A stretch of 9,036 nt of DNA, taken from the NCBI GenBank assembly GCA_937890655.1, contig CALADT010000253.1, positions 1-9,036 on the forward strand. Direction: 5' to 3'. The notes below the pieces were generated by a model, which did not search any database, was not told where the DNA came from, and saw only the letters and a program-made list of their open reading frames with translations. Shown one piece after another: positions 1 through 7,050 of this stretch (positions are counted from its first letter, which is position 1; each line of letters opens with the position of its first letter). Source of the stretch: an uncultured Mucispirillum sp. Its GTDB lineage: Bacteria; Chrysiogenota; Deferribacteres; Deferribacterales; Mucispirillaceae. Position numbers and translations under genes: made by a program.

Positions 1-37
1 TCCCCGAAGGTTTTGGCAAGATTCCTTCGGGGTTTTT
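1..37 (+). terminator. Intrinsic terminator of an upstream gene
   Basis: A perfect 9-bp GC-rich stem (CCCCGAAGG at 2-10 with CCTTCGGGG at 24-32) encloses a 13-nt loop and is followed at once by TTTTT (33-37). This is a classic rho-independent terminator for a + strand gene lying left of the window. It insulates the acyl-CoA synthetase gene, whose own promoter must then lie in 38-78. That stretch is very AT-rich, and I could not pick a convincing -35/-10 pair in it. Confidence 0.9.
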
Positions 38-88
38 AATGAACTATTAAAATGTAATATCAATATTTTAAAATAAACGGAGAGTAAT

Positions 89-1630
89 ATGGTTGAAAAA
101 AATCTTTATAATATTTTTTATGAAAATGTAAAAAAATATCCAAAACGAATTTTCTTATCTTTTGAAGAAAAAAAATATACATATAGCGAAAGTTTTAGCA
201 TAATTAACCAAATGGCTAACTTTTTACATAAAAAAGGTGTTAGGCAGGGCGATAAAGTTATAATTATGCTTGGTAACTCCCCAGAGTTTATTTTATCTGT
301 TTTTGCAGTTTTTGCTTGTGGTGGTGTTGCCATACCTATTAATACATTTTTTAAAGCCCATGAAGCAGCATATATTATTGAAAACAGTGAATCAAAATTT
401 ATGATTTCAAGTGGTGAATTTGAAAGTGTTATTGAAGAAGTAAGGTTATTATGTAAAAACTTAAAAGAAATATTTACTTTTGATAGTAAAATTGATAATA
501 CATTAAATTTTTATGAACATATTAAAAATATGCCAGATACACCACTTGAGTGTAAAGCATCTATCCATGATTTAGCGATTTTTATATACACTTCAGGCAC
601 AACAGGTCATCCAAAAGGTGCAATGCTTTCCCATTATAACTTAATAGAAAACGCATTAAGTTGTGAAAAAATGTTAAATATTACATATAAAGATAAGTTT
701 TTACTTATGCTTCCTATGTTTCATACATATACATTTACTACATGTATAATACTTCCTGCAAGTCTTGGTAGTTCTATTATTATATTAAGAAGTGTAATGG
801 ATATGAAAAAGGACAGCTTTAAAAAAATACTCCTTTATCAACGCCCAAGTATAACTTTAGGTGTGCCACAGATATACTCTGTTTTAGCAAAATCAAGTAT
901 GCCTAAATGGTTTGTAAAATTCTTATACCCTATTAAAATCCATATTTCTGGTGGTGCTGCACTACCTAGTGAAATATTTAATCAATTTAAAAATAAGTTT
1001 GGTATAAATGTTATAGAAGGTTATGGGCTTTCTGAAGCATCTCCTGTTGTGGCATTAAACCCAATAGATAATCAAAAACAAGGCACAGTTGGTATTCCGT
1101 TACCTAATGTGCAGGCAAAAATTATTAATGATGATGATGTGGAAGTTCCACGCGGCCAAGTAGGTGAATTAATTATTAAAGGGCCTAATGTTATGCAGGG
1201 TTACTGGCATATGCCACAGGCTACTGATGATACCATAAAAAATGGCTGGCTTTTTACAGGTGATTTTGCAAAAATGGACGAAGATGGCTATATTACCATA
1301 GTTGATAGAAAAAAAGACTTAATTATTGCAAAAGGTATGAATATATACCCTAGAGAAGTGGAAGAAGTTATATATACATTTCCTAATGTGGAAGCTGTGG
1401 CAGTTATAGGTATTCCATCAGAAGATTATGGGGAAACAGTGGCAGCATATATTAAAACTCAAGATAATGCATCACTTGATGAAAAAGCATTACGTAATTA
1501 TTTATCAAAACATTTAGCTAACTTTAAACTACCACGTATTATTAAAGTAGTTGATGAAATACCACTTACAGCAACAGGTAAAGTTTTAAAAAGAGAGCTA
1601 AAAGAATTAGTTAAAAATGGCAAACTTTAA
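89..1630 (+). CDS. AMP-forming acyl-CoA synthetase (long-chain fatty acid-CoA ligase family)
   Basis: This 513-aa protein is a member of the adenylate-forming (ANL) superfamily. Such enzymes activate a carboxylic acid with ATP to an acyl-AMP and then transfer it to CoA in the cytoplasm or at the inner membrane. Visible motifs are the P-loop IYTSGTTGHPKG (residues 166-177), the adenine-binding motif YGLSE (312-316), the TGD aspartate (D392), the hinge DRKKD (406-410) and the C-terminal catalytic lysine in PLTATGK (K498). All core motifs are intact and the length is normal for the family. The fatty-acid-ligase assignment rests on overall resemblance; chain length and substrate cannot be read from the sequence, and aryl- or medium-chain acids are possible. 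The start is supported by GGAGAG at 79-84, five bases before the ATG. The stop overlaps the priA start by one base, so the two are probably co-transcribed. Confidence 0.88.
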   Translation: MVEKNLYNIFYENVKKYPKRIFLSFEEKKYTYSESFSIINQMANFLHKKGVRQGDKVIIMLGNSPEFILSVFAVFACGGVAIPINTFFKAHEAAYIIENSESKFMISSGEFESVIEEVRLLCKNLKEIFTFDSKIDNTLNFYEHIKNMPDTPLECKASIHDLAIFIYTSGTTGHPKGAMLSHYNLIENALSCEKMLNITYKDKFLLMLPMFHTYTFTTCIILPASLGSSIIILRSVMDMKKDSFKKILLYQRPSITLGVPQIYSVLAKSSMPKWFVKFLYPIKIHISGGAALPSEIFNQFKNKFGINVIEGYGLSEASPVVALNPIDNQKQGTVGIPLPNVQAKIINDDDVEVPRGQVGELIIKGPNVMQGYWHMPQATDDTIKNGWLFTGDFAKMDEDGYITIVDRKKDLIIAKGMNIYPREVEEVIYTFPNVEAVAVIGIPSEDYGETVAAYIKTQDNASLDEKALRNYLSKHLANFKLPRIIKVVDEIPLTATGKVLKRELKELVKNGKL

Positions 1631-3582
1631 TGAACGATAATTTTTATAATATACTCCTGCCTGTTCCCACAGGGGGAGTATATACATACTACTCTGAAGG
1701 CCAGTTGCAAATAGGGGAAAGGGTAGTTGTTCCATTTACTTCACGAGAAATGACAGGGGTTGTTTTAGAAAAAACCACAAAGCCAGATTTTGAGTATAAA
1801 GAAATCTTAATGGCATATAAAGAAGAACCCATGTTTTCAGAAAAATATCTATATTTTTTAAAACAAATGGCTTCTTATTACACATACCCTTTAGGGCTTG
1901 TGTTTTCAGGAGTATTGTCTGATAAATTATTAAATACAGAACTAAATGAGAATATAGAAAATATTAAAGAGCACCCAAAAAAAGATATTACATTAACAAA
2001 ACAGCAGTTAGATATTGCAGAAAGTATAGGGTTAAGTGGTTATTCCTGTCATTTAATTCAAGGTATAACAGGTAGTGGTAAAACAGAAATATACCAAGAA
2101 GTGGCAAAAAAAGTAATGGCTTTAGGTAAACAAGTATTATATTTAGTGCCAGAAATATCGCTAACACCACAGCTTATAGAACGGCTTTCTTTTAGGTTAG
2201 GTGTAGAACCTTCTGTTTTTCATTATAAACTAACAGATAAAATGAGAAAAAAACATTTTACTGATTTTGTAACAGGTAACTCACTATTTATGATAGGGGC
2301 AAGAAGTGCTTTATTTATCCCTGCTAAAAATATAGGGCTTATAATTGTAGATGAGGAGCATGAAACATCTTTTAAGCAGGATGAGGCACCATCATACCAT
2401 TTACGAGATATGGCAGTTTTATATGGTAATATATTAAATATACCTGTTATTTTAGGTAGCGCTACTCCCTCTATTGAATCATTATATAATGCAGAAACAG
2501 GTAAATATATATTACATACTTTAAAAGATAGGCCAAATAATGCAGCACTACCGGAAGTTAGTATAATAGATATGAAACAGCATGAGCTAATAGGGTCATT
2601 AATTGCAGAACCTATATATGAAGAATTATCAAAAGTAGTTAGCAGAAATCAGCAGGCTATTATATTATTAAACAGGCTAGGGTATTCCACATATTTATAT
2701 TGTAAAACATGTGGTAAAATAGCAGAGTGTTTAAACTGTTCTGTTGGGCTTGTATCTTTTAAATCAAAACAAAAAGCATCATGCAGATATTGTGATACAG
2801 ATTATAGCCAGTTAGTGTGTTCTAACTGTGGTTCTACTACATTTACAGAATACGGTGCCGGTACAGAAAAGGTAGAAGAATTTATTGAAAGTATGTTTCC
2901 TAATAAAGTAATAAGGATTGATACAGAAAGTATGTCATCACTTAAAAACCTTAATAAATCATTAAAACGTTTTGAAAATAAAGAGGCAAATATATTAGTA
3001 GGAACACAAATTGTTGCAAAAGGACTTCATTTTCCAGAAGTTACATTTGTGGGAATATTAGGAATAGATAATATTATCGGTCTGCCAGATTTTAGGGCGG
3101 TGGAAAAAGCATACCAGTTATTAGTGCAGGTTTCAGGAAGGGCAGGTAGGGAGCATTTAAGTGGTAAAGTTTATATTCAAACAGTAGACCCAAATATTCC
3201 TATATTTAGTATGCTAAATAACTCAGTTGAAGAATTTTATAAATGGGAAATAAAAAGAAGGAAATCTGCTAATTACCCACCATTTACAAAAATAGCACGA
3301 TTATTAATAAGTTATATTTCACAAGAGGATTGTAAAAACACAGCAAAAATATTATCACATAACCTAAAACAAGTATGTAATAATGAAAAAGTAAAAATTT
3401 TAGGGCCAAAAGATGCAGCACTTTTAAAACTACATAATAAATATAGGTATGATATACTTATAAAAGCAGAAAATAACCAAGAATTAAATAAAGCACTTAT
3501 TTTTGCACAGCAAATATTTAATAAATACAAAAAAGGTGCTATGAAATTAAAAATAGATAAAGACCCATATTTTATGATGTAA
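1630..3582 (+). CDS. priA: Primosomal protein PriA, replication restart helicase
   Basis: PriA is a superfamily 2 3'->5' DNA helicase that recognises stalled or collapsed forks and reloads the replicative helicase. The 650-aa product has the expected order: an N-terminal 3'-end-binding domain (PVPTGGVYTY, 11-20), Walker A GITGSGKT (145-152), DEEH box (241-244), LGSATPS (275-281), and four CxxC pairs that bind two zinc ions (C358/C361, C367/C370, C385/C388, C397/C400). Motif V-type VGTQIVAKGLHFP (457-469), motif VI QVSGRAGR (500-507) and the C-terminal domain ending in a typical DKDPYFMM tail follow. It is shorter than E. coli PriA (732 aa) but lacks no motif. The ATG overlaps the preceding TAA as TAATG, and no strong Shine-Dalgarno stands right before it, so translation is probably coupled to the acyl-CoA synthetase. 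No functional link between the two products is evident. Confidence 0.96.
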   Translation: MNDNFYNILLPVPTGGVYTYYSEGQLQIGERVVVPFTSREMTGVVLEKTTKPDFEYKEILMAYKEEPMFSEKYLYFLKQMASYYTYPLGLVFSGVLSDKLLNTELNENIENIKEHPKKDITLTKQQLDIAESIGLSGYSCHLIQGITGSGKTEIYQEVAKKVMALGKQVLYLVPEISLTPQLIERLSFRLGVEPSVFHYKLTDKMRKKHFTDFVTGNSLFMIGARSALFIPAKNIGLIIVDEEHETSFKQDEAPSYHLRDMAVLYGNILNIPVILGSATPSIESLYNAETGKYILHTLKDRPNNAALPEVSIIDMKQHELIGSLIAEPIYEELSKVVSRNQQAIILLNRLGYSTYLYCKTCGKIAECLNCSVGLVSFKSKQKASCRYCDTDYSQLVCSNCGSTTFTEYGAGTEKVEEFIESMFPNKVIRIDTESMSSLKNLNKSLKRFENKEANILVGTQIVAKGLHFPEVTFVGILGIDNIIGLPDFRAVEKAYQLLVQVSGRAGREHLSGKVYIQTVDPNIPIFSMLNNSVEEFYKWEIKRRKSANYPPFTKIARLLISYISQEDCKNTAKILSHNLKQVCNNEKVKILGPKDAALLKLHNKYRYDILIKAENNQELNKALIFAQQIFNKYKKGAMKLKIDKDPYFMM

Positions 3583-3602
3583 ATGGTAATGAAATAGGGT
3601 AG

Positions 3603-3628
3603 AAATAATAAGTTAAATGTTATTATTT
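3603..3628 (+). terminator. A/T-only hairpin after priA, possible weak terminator
   Basis: A perfect 9-bp inverted repeat (AAATAATAA at 3603-3611, TTATTATTT at 3620-3628) with an 8-nt loop begins 20 bases after the priA stop. It has no G or C in the stem and only a short T-rich tail, so it would be a weak terminator. It is the only simple hairpin between priA and the repeat cluster. Termination may instead depend on the larger palindromes downstream. Confidence 0.35.
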
Positions 3629-3631
3629 TAT

Positions 3632-3751
3632 GGCTAAATTTATTAGCCTACTACTGCGTTGTTTTAAGTGTTTGGCTTAGTCATTTATTAACTATAAACT
3701 CCTTTCGCCACAACTCAAAGCCGCCTTGTATTAAGCTAAAATCTTATAACC
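3632..3751. repeat. 120-bp imperfect palindromic element, copy A
   Basis: This element starts GGCTAAAT and ends TTATAACC. Its two ~58-bp arms are imperfectly complementary, closing on an inner hairpin TTTAT (3684-3688) / ATAAA (3694-3698). A middle stem contains TTTGGC (3671-3676) opposite GCCA (3707-3710) with partial pairing beyond. It has the same total length and block order as copy B: the ACTACTGCGTTGTT, AGTCATTTA, TAAACTCCT and CGCCTTGTATT blocks fall at matching offsets. No transposase is present, so it would be a non-autonomous MITE- or REP-like repeat or a structured RNA. The identity of the family is unknown to me. Confidence 0.7.
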
Positions 3752-3753
3752 TT

Positions 3754-3784
3754 ACTGTCTACTCTGAACGAATGTGAAGAGTCT
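3754..3784 (+). repeat. Short dispersed repeat, copy 1 (direct)
   Basis: This copy reads ACTGTCTACTCTGA at its left end (part of a 16-base identity, 3752-3767, with copy 3) and GAAGAGTCT at its right end (3776-3784), around a variable centre. It starts two bases after palindrome copy A. Together with the inverted copy at 3814-3841 it could form an imperfect hairpin with a ~29-nt T-rich loop. Confidence 0.65.
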
Positions 3785-3813
3785 AAAAGAAAGTTTTTAT
3801 TGTATTTTTTTAA

Positions 3814-3841
3814 GAGATTCTTCGCAAAAGCTCAGAATGAC
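3814..3841 (-). repeat. Short dispersed repeat, copy 2 (inverted)
   Basis: On the + strand it reads GAGATTCTTCGCAAAAGCTCAGAATGAC. Its reverse complement (GTCATTCTGAGC...GCGAAGAATCTC) aligns with copies 1 and 3 over most of its length, best with copy 3, which shares TCTGAGCTTT and GCGAAGA. Repeats of the form TTCTTCGC...GCTCAGAATGAC are, from general experience, scattered through non-coding DNA of many bacteria. That is recall, not a search result. Confidence 0.65.
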
Positions 3842-3942
3842 GTTGTTTTAACGTGGTTATATATTGCAAGTATTTGTAATATATTAGTAATTATTTTTTT
3901 ACTAAGAAATCTAAAACAATCACACATAACTATCCATACATT

Positions 3943-3975
3943 ACTGTCTACTCTGAGCTTTCAAGCGAAGAGTCT
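3943..3975 (+). repeat. Short dispersed repeat, copy 3 (direct)
   Basis: This copy starts ACTGTCTACTCTGAGC and ends GCGAAGAGTCT. The first 14 bases and the last nine match copy 1 exactly. It contains a small internal hairpin, GCTT-TC-AAGC. It ends five bases before palindrome copy B, whereas copy 1 begins two bases after palindrome copy A, so the two kinds of repeat abut in opposite orders. Confidence 0.65.
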
Positions 3976-3980
3976 CTTTC

Positions 3981-4100
3981 GGCTAAATCTATTAGCTCAC
4001 TACTGCGTTGTTATTATTTTTTACTAAGTCATTTACTTATGTGTAAACTCCTGTCGTAAAAAATAATATTCGCCTTGTATTGAACTAATAAATTTTAGCC
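3981..4100. repeat. 120-bp palindromic element, copy B (better-paired)
   Basis: The ends are GGCTAAA (3981-3987) and TTTAGCC (4094-4100), perfectly complementary. Next come TATTAGCTCA (3990-3999) and TGAACTAATA (4081-4090), 9 of 10 paired. Then comes a perfect 13-bp stem TATTATTTTTTAC (4012-4024) / GTAAAAAATAATA (4056-4068), and finally an inner TTTAC (4032-4036) / GTAAA (4043-4047). The whole element can fold as one long interrupted hairpin. It matches copy A without net length change. Confidence 0.75.
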
Positions 4101-4210
4101 TTACATATTGTATCTACCTTGATTAGTCAAAAAATATCATAATCTTGCTTAAAAGTTGTTGCACTTTTTTTAAAAAGAAATTTTTGTTTTTTTATTATGA
4201 TTAATTTATT

Positions 4211-4241
4211 AAAAAAGAAAGCAGAGCATAAACCCTGCTTT
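4211..4241 (-). terminator. Intrinsic terminator of eno
   Basis: Read on the minus strand, seven bases past the eno stop, AAAGCAG (complement of 4235-4241) pairs with CTGCTTT (complement of 4218-4224) across a 10-nt loop. It is followed by CTTTTTT (complement of 4211-4217). The placement just beyond the eno TAA makes this a convincing rho-independent terminator. Confidence 0.85.
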
Positions 4242-4248
4242 TATATGA

Positions 4249-5535
4249 TTATCTTAAATTGTAAAATGCAGCTTTACCAAGATAGTCAGAAGAATCAAGT
4301 AAATCTTCTTCTATTCTTAATAACTGGTTATATTTTGCAACCCTGTCTGTTCTTGACGGTGCACCTGTTTTTATTTGACCAGCATTTGTAGCCACTGCTA
4401 AATCTGCAATAGTAGTGTCTTCTGTTTCACCAGACCTGTGAGAAATAATAGCTGTATAACCTGCACGTTTAGCTGTTTCAACAGCATCTAAAGTTTCTGT
4501 TATTGTGCCTATTTGGTTTACTTTTACAAGGATAGAGTTTGCTACATTTTTTTCAATACCTTGCATTAATCTGCGTGTATTTGTAACAAATAAATCATCC
4601 CCAACTAACTGCACTTTTTTGCCAAGAGCATCAGTTAATTTTTTCCAGCCTTCCCAGTCTTCTTCATCTAAACCGTCTTCAATGGAAATAATAGGATATT
4701 TGCTTGTAAGGTATTTATAATATTCTATCATTTCTTCTGCTGATTTTTTAGGGTTTTGTTCTGCGTTAAGGTAGTAAAAACCGTCTTTATAAAGTTCGCT
4801 TGATGCAACATCTAAAGCAATCATTATATCATCTCCAGGTTTATAACCTGCCACTTCAATAGCTTTTATAATAACTTCTAGTGCTTCTTCGTTTGATTTT
4901 AAGTTTGGAGCAAAACCACCCTCATCGCCAACTGCTGTATTTAAGCCTTTTTCATGAAGAACTTTTTTAAGTGCATGGAAAGTTTCTGCACCCATTCTTA
5001 AGGCTTCTTTAAAAGAACCAGCACCAGCAGGCATAACCATAAACTCTTGAATATCTACGTTATTATCAGCATGTTCGCCACCGTTTAAAATATTCATCAT
5101 AGGAACAGGAAGTGTATGAGAAAATACGCCACCTAAATATCTATAAAGTGGTAACCCACAAGATTCTGCACCTGCTTTAGCACAAGCCATAGATACGCCA
5201 AGAATAGCATTAGCACCTAATTTTGACTTATTATCAGTGCCATCAAGTTGTAATAAAATTTCATCTATTAATTTTTGTTCGCAAACATCAATACCGTCTA
5301 ATTCATTGGATATTGTTTCGTTTACATTTTTAATAGCTGTTTGCACGCCTTTACCGTTAAAACGTGATTTATCACCATCTCTTAATTCCACTGCTTCAAA
5401 TTTACCAGTAGATGCACCAGACGGCACAGCTGCACGTCCTACAATACCACTGCTTGTAGTAACTTCCACTTCAACAGTAGGGTTACCTCTTGAATCAATA
5501 ATCTCTCTAGCAAAAACATCAATAATATCTGTCAT
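4249..5535 (-). CDS. eno: Enolase (phosphopyruvate hydratase)
   Basis: Enolase converts 2-phosphoglycerate to phosphoenolpyruvate in glycolysis and gluconeogenesis; it is cytosolic and needs Mg2+. The 428-aa product is of normal length. Expected residues by family comparison are present: the catalytic acid/base E205 (GDEGGFAPN) and K338 (LVKVNQIGT), Mg2+ ligands D242 (LDVASSE), E286 (SIEDGLD) and D313 (LVGDDLFVTN), and the signature SHRSGETEDT (365-374). The N-terminal region with DSRGNPTVEVEV (14-25) and the active-site loop PSGASTG (38-44) is complete. The start is fixed by AGGAGG on the minus strand (complement of 5541-5546), five bases before the ATG. It is a single-gene transcription unit with its own candidate promoter and a clear terminator, convergent with priA and divergent from the radical SAM gene. 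Confidence 0.98.
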   Translation of the reverse strand: MTDIIDVFAREIIDSRGNPTVEVEVTTSSGIVGRAAVPSGASTGKFEAVELRDGDKSRFNGKGVQTAIKNVNETISNELDGIDVCEQKLIDEILLQLDGTDNKSKLGANAILGVSMACAKAGAESCGLPLYRYLGGVFSHTLPVPMMNILNGGEHADNNVDIQEFMVMPAGAGSFKEALRMGAETFHALKKVLHEKGLNTAVGDEGGFAPNLKSNEEALEVIIKAIEVAGYKPGDDIMIALDVASSELYKDGFYYLNAEQNPKKSAEEMIEYYKYLTSKYPIISIEDGLDEEDWEGWKKLTDALGKKVQLVGDDLFVTNTRRLMQGIEKNVANSILVKVNQIGTITETLDAVETAKRAGYTAIISHRSGETEDTTIADLAVATNAGQIKTGAPSRTDRVAKYNQLLRIEEDLLDSSDYLGKAAFYNLR

Positions 5536-5564
5536 AATTACCTCCTAAGGTATTAATATAATCT

Positions 5565-5593
5565 ATGTTATTATTTTTTTTTATAAACTTCAA
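5565..5593 (-). promoter_or_regulatory. Candidate eno promoter
   Basis: On the minus strand TTGAAG (complement of 5588-5593) and TAACAT (complement of 5565-5570) are 17 bases apart, each matching 4 of 6 positions of the sigma-70 consensus. The predicted start would leave a leader of about 20-25 bases containing the AGGAGG site. The surroundings are so A/T-rich that alternative -10 boxes exist (for example TATATT, complement of 5555-5560). I see no operator-like symmetry. Confidence 0.35.
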
Positions 5594-5663
5594 TCTTTTT
5601 TTTATTTGTAAAAGTAATAATTATTTGTTATATAGTAGAGAGATTATTTTTTGAGGTAGCAAA

Positions 5664-6974
5664 TTGTATAAAATTCCTAATTTAGTATACGCAAATAGTA
5701 AAGGGGAGATATTTGACCACCCTAATTTAAAAATGGCAGTATCAAGTGGTGGTTATAATTTTATTCCTTATGAAACAGAGTTAATACGTCTGCCTGAATC
5801 ATCACGTCTTTATTTTATGCCACATACTCATCCAATAGCATATGATGAAAATAAAGCAAATATGGTTGAATTTAATGAAGGGTATGCTGTTAGTGTGTTT
5901 TTATCCCCTGGGTTTTTAAGGCTTTATTTACCGGCTTATAAAAAAACAAAAGATTATACTATGCCATTATTTGCATATACTGCTGTTGGTTTTTTAGACG
6001 GCCATTTTGTAGTGCCTGCCATACAGGTGGATAATATTTCTAAATGGGACCCTAAAAACTATGATTTTTCTTGCAATTTTGAAAAACAAGTAGATGAATT
6101 TTTACAAAATGCTCCAGATAACAGGCTTTATACTCAGCTTAAAAAATGTGCCACAGAATACCACTGCACAGCTGCTAAAAATATATTTTATCCACGTTGG
6201 GAATGCCCAATACCTACAAGCCCTGCTTGTAATAGTAATTGTGTAGGCTGTATATCTTTACAGACTTCAGAGTTATGTCCTTCCCCACAGGATAGGATAA
6301 CTTTTGCACCAACTCCACAGGAAATAGCAGAAGTAGCACTTTTACATGGAGAAAAAGCAAAAGACCCACTTGTAAGTTTTGGTCAAGGTTGCGAGGGCGA
6401 CCCTTGTCTTGCTGCTGATAATATTGCAGAAGCTGTTAAAATTATTAAAAAAGAAAACCCTAACTTAACTGTTAATTTTAATTCTAATTGTTCCATACCA
6501 GAAAATGTAGCAAAAGTTATTGATGCAGGGGTGGATAGTGTGCGTGTTAGTTTAAATTCTGTAATAGAATCCACATATAATGCTTACTACCGTCCTAGAA
6601 CATATAATTTTTCCCATGTGGAAAAAAGTGTTAGTTTAATTAGGGAGGCAGGTATATTTTTACAGCTTAATTTACTAACTTTTCCTGGAGTTAATGATAG
6701 AGTGTCAGAAACATCTGCACTTTTAGACTTTATAGAAAAATATAAAGTAGACCTTATTCAAATGCGTAATTTAAATATAGATGCAGAACTTTTATACAGC
6801 AACCTTAATTTAAAGCCTGAAGAAATACATGGCCTTAAAAATATGATGAAGTTAATAAAAAAACGTAGAAAAGAAATTCAGTTTGGTTATTTTAACAGGA
6901 TGAAGAAAGATTTTTTCACCCAATCAGGCTACCCTGATTTAAGGCCGCCAAAAAAGGGGAAAAGTTATATTTAA
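5664..6974 (+). CDS. Radical SAM protein of unknown function
   Basis: This 436-aa protein carries the radical SAM [4Fe-4S] motif CNSNCVGC (C189, C193, C196; the CxxxCxxC pattern), which would cleave S-adenosylmethionine to a 5'-deoxyadenosyl radical. The glycine/glutamate-containing SFGQGCEGDPCL (238-249) is in the place of the SAM-contacting motif and has two extra cysteines (C243, C248). Downstream SVRVSLNS (292-299), YYRPRTY (308-314) and LLTFPGVND (337-345) look like a conserved family signature. The ~170 residues before the cluster contain a histidine-rich MPHTHP (52-57) and are not a domain I recognise. It starts at TTG, supported by GAGGT (5653-5657) six bases upstream. The first in-frame ATG (codon 24) would cut into the N-terminal region. 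The substrate is unknown. It is followed directly by a methyltransferase gene, probably in one operon. Confidence 0.88.
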   Translation: MYKIPNLVYANSKGEIFDHPNLKMAVSSGGYNFIPYETELIRLPESSRLYFMPHTHPIAYDENKANMVEFNEGYAVSVFLSPGFLRLYLPAYKKTKDYTMPLFAYTAVGFLDGHFVVPAIQVDNISKWDPKNYDFSCNFEKQVDEFLQNAPDNRLYTQLKKCATEYHCTAAKNIFYPRWECPIPTSPACNSNCVGCISLQTSELCPSPQDRITFAPTPQEIAEVALLHGEKAKDPLVSFGQGCEGDPCLAADNIAEAVKIIKKENPNLTVNFNSNCSIPENVAKVIDAGVDSVRVSLNSVIESTYNAYYRPRTYNFSHVEKSVSLIREAGIFLQLNLLTFPGVNDRVSETSALLDFIEKYKVDLIQMRNLNIDAELLYSNLNLKPEEIHGLKNMMKLIKKRRKEIQFGYFNRMKKDFFTQSGYPDLRPPKKGKSYI

Positions 6975-7050
6975 TAGAAACCTGCCTGTAAATATATACG
7001 GCAATAAAAAAATAATTAATACATATGACGGCTCCTATACATTTTATAGT

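Larger units (their letters stand above)
3583..4248. other. 666-bp non-coding convergent spacer between priA and eno
   Basis: I see no credible gene here. The short open frames have no Shine-Dalgarno and run through repeat copies. The spacer holds a weak hairpin (3603-3628), two 120-bp palindromes (3632-3751, 3981-4100), three copies of a ~30-bp repeat (3754-3784, 3814-3841 inverted, 3943-3975) and the eno terminator (4211-4241). Between the inverted short copy and the third copy (3843-3940) are further inverted arms: TTAGTAA (3884-3890) with TTACTAA (3899-3905), and TTGTTTTA (3843-3850) with TAAAACAA (3912-3919). These may be a more degraded palindrome. From 4101 to 4210 the sequence is A/T-rich with AAAAA-GAAA-TTTTT and a T run (4172-4193), possibly a weak + strand terminator. 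Confidence 0.8.

Noticed and set aside
3800..4027. Open frame of 75 codons on + strand in the priA-eno spacer (TTG start)
   Set aside because: It has no Shine-Dalgarno and translates straight through the inverted short repeat, the direct short repeat and part of palindrome B. The apparent peptide is a by-product of repeat sequence.
3632..4100. CRISPR array or toxin-RNA type repeat array
   Set aside because: There are only two long units with a 229-bp gap, no regular short repeat-spacer pattern and no cas genes. The structure is palindromic and element-like.
4197..4391. Open frame of 64 codons on + strand overlapping the end of eno
   Set aside because: It lies over the eno terminator and antisense to the conserved enolase C-terminus; there is no ribosome binding site.
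5237..5548. 103-codon open frame on + strand antisense to the 5' part of eno
   Set aside because: It is a shadow of the enolase reading frame, with no ribosome binding site and low-complexity Ser/Thr/Pro content typical of antisense frames.
5594..5663. Promoter for the radical SAM gene (TTGTAA at 5606-5611 with TTATAT at 5628-5633, or TATAGT at 5631-5636)
   Set aside because: Spacing of 16 or 19 and poor consensus in very A/T-rich DNA; a promoter is expected here but I cannot place it with confidence.
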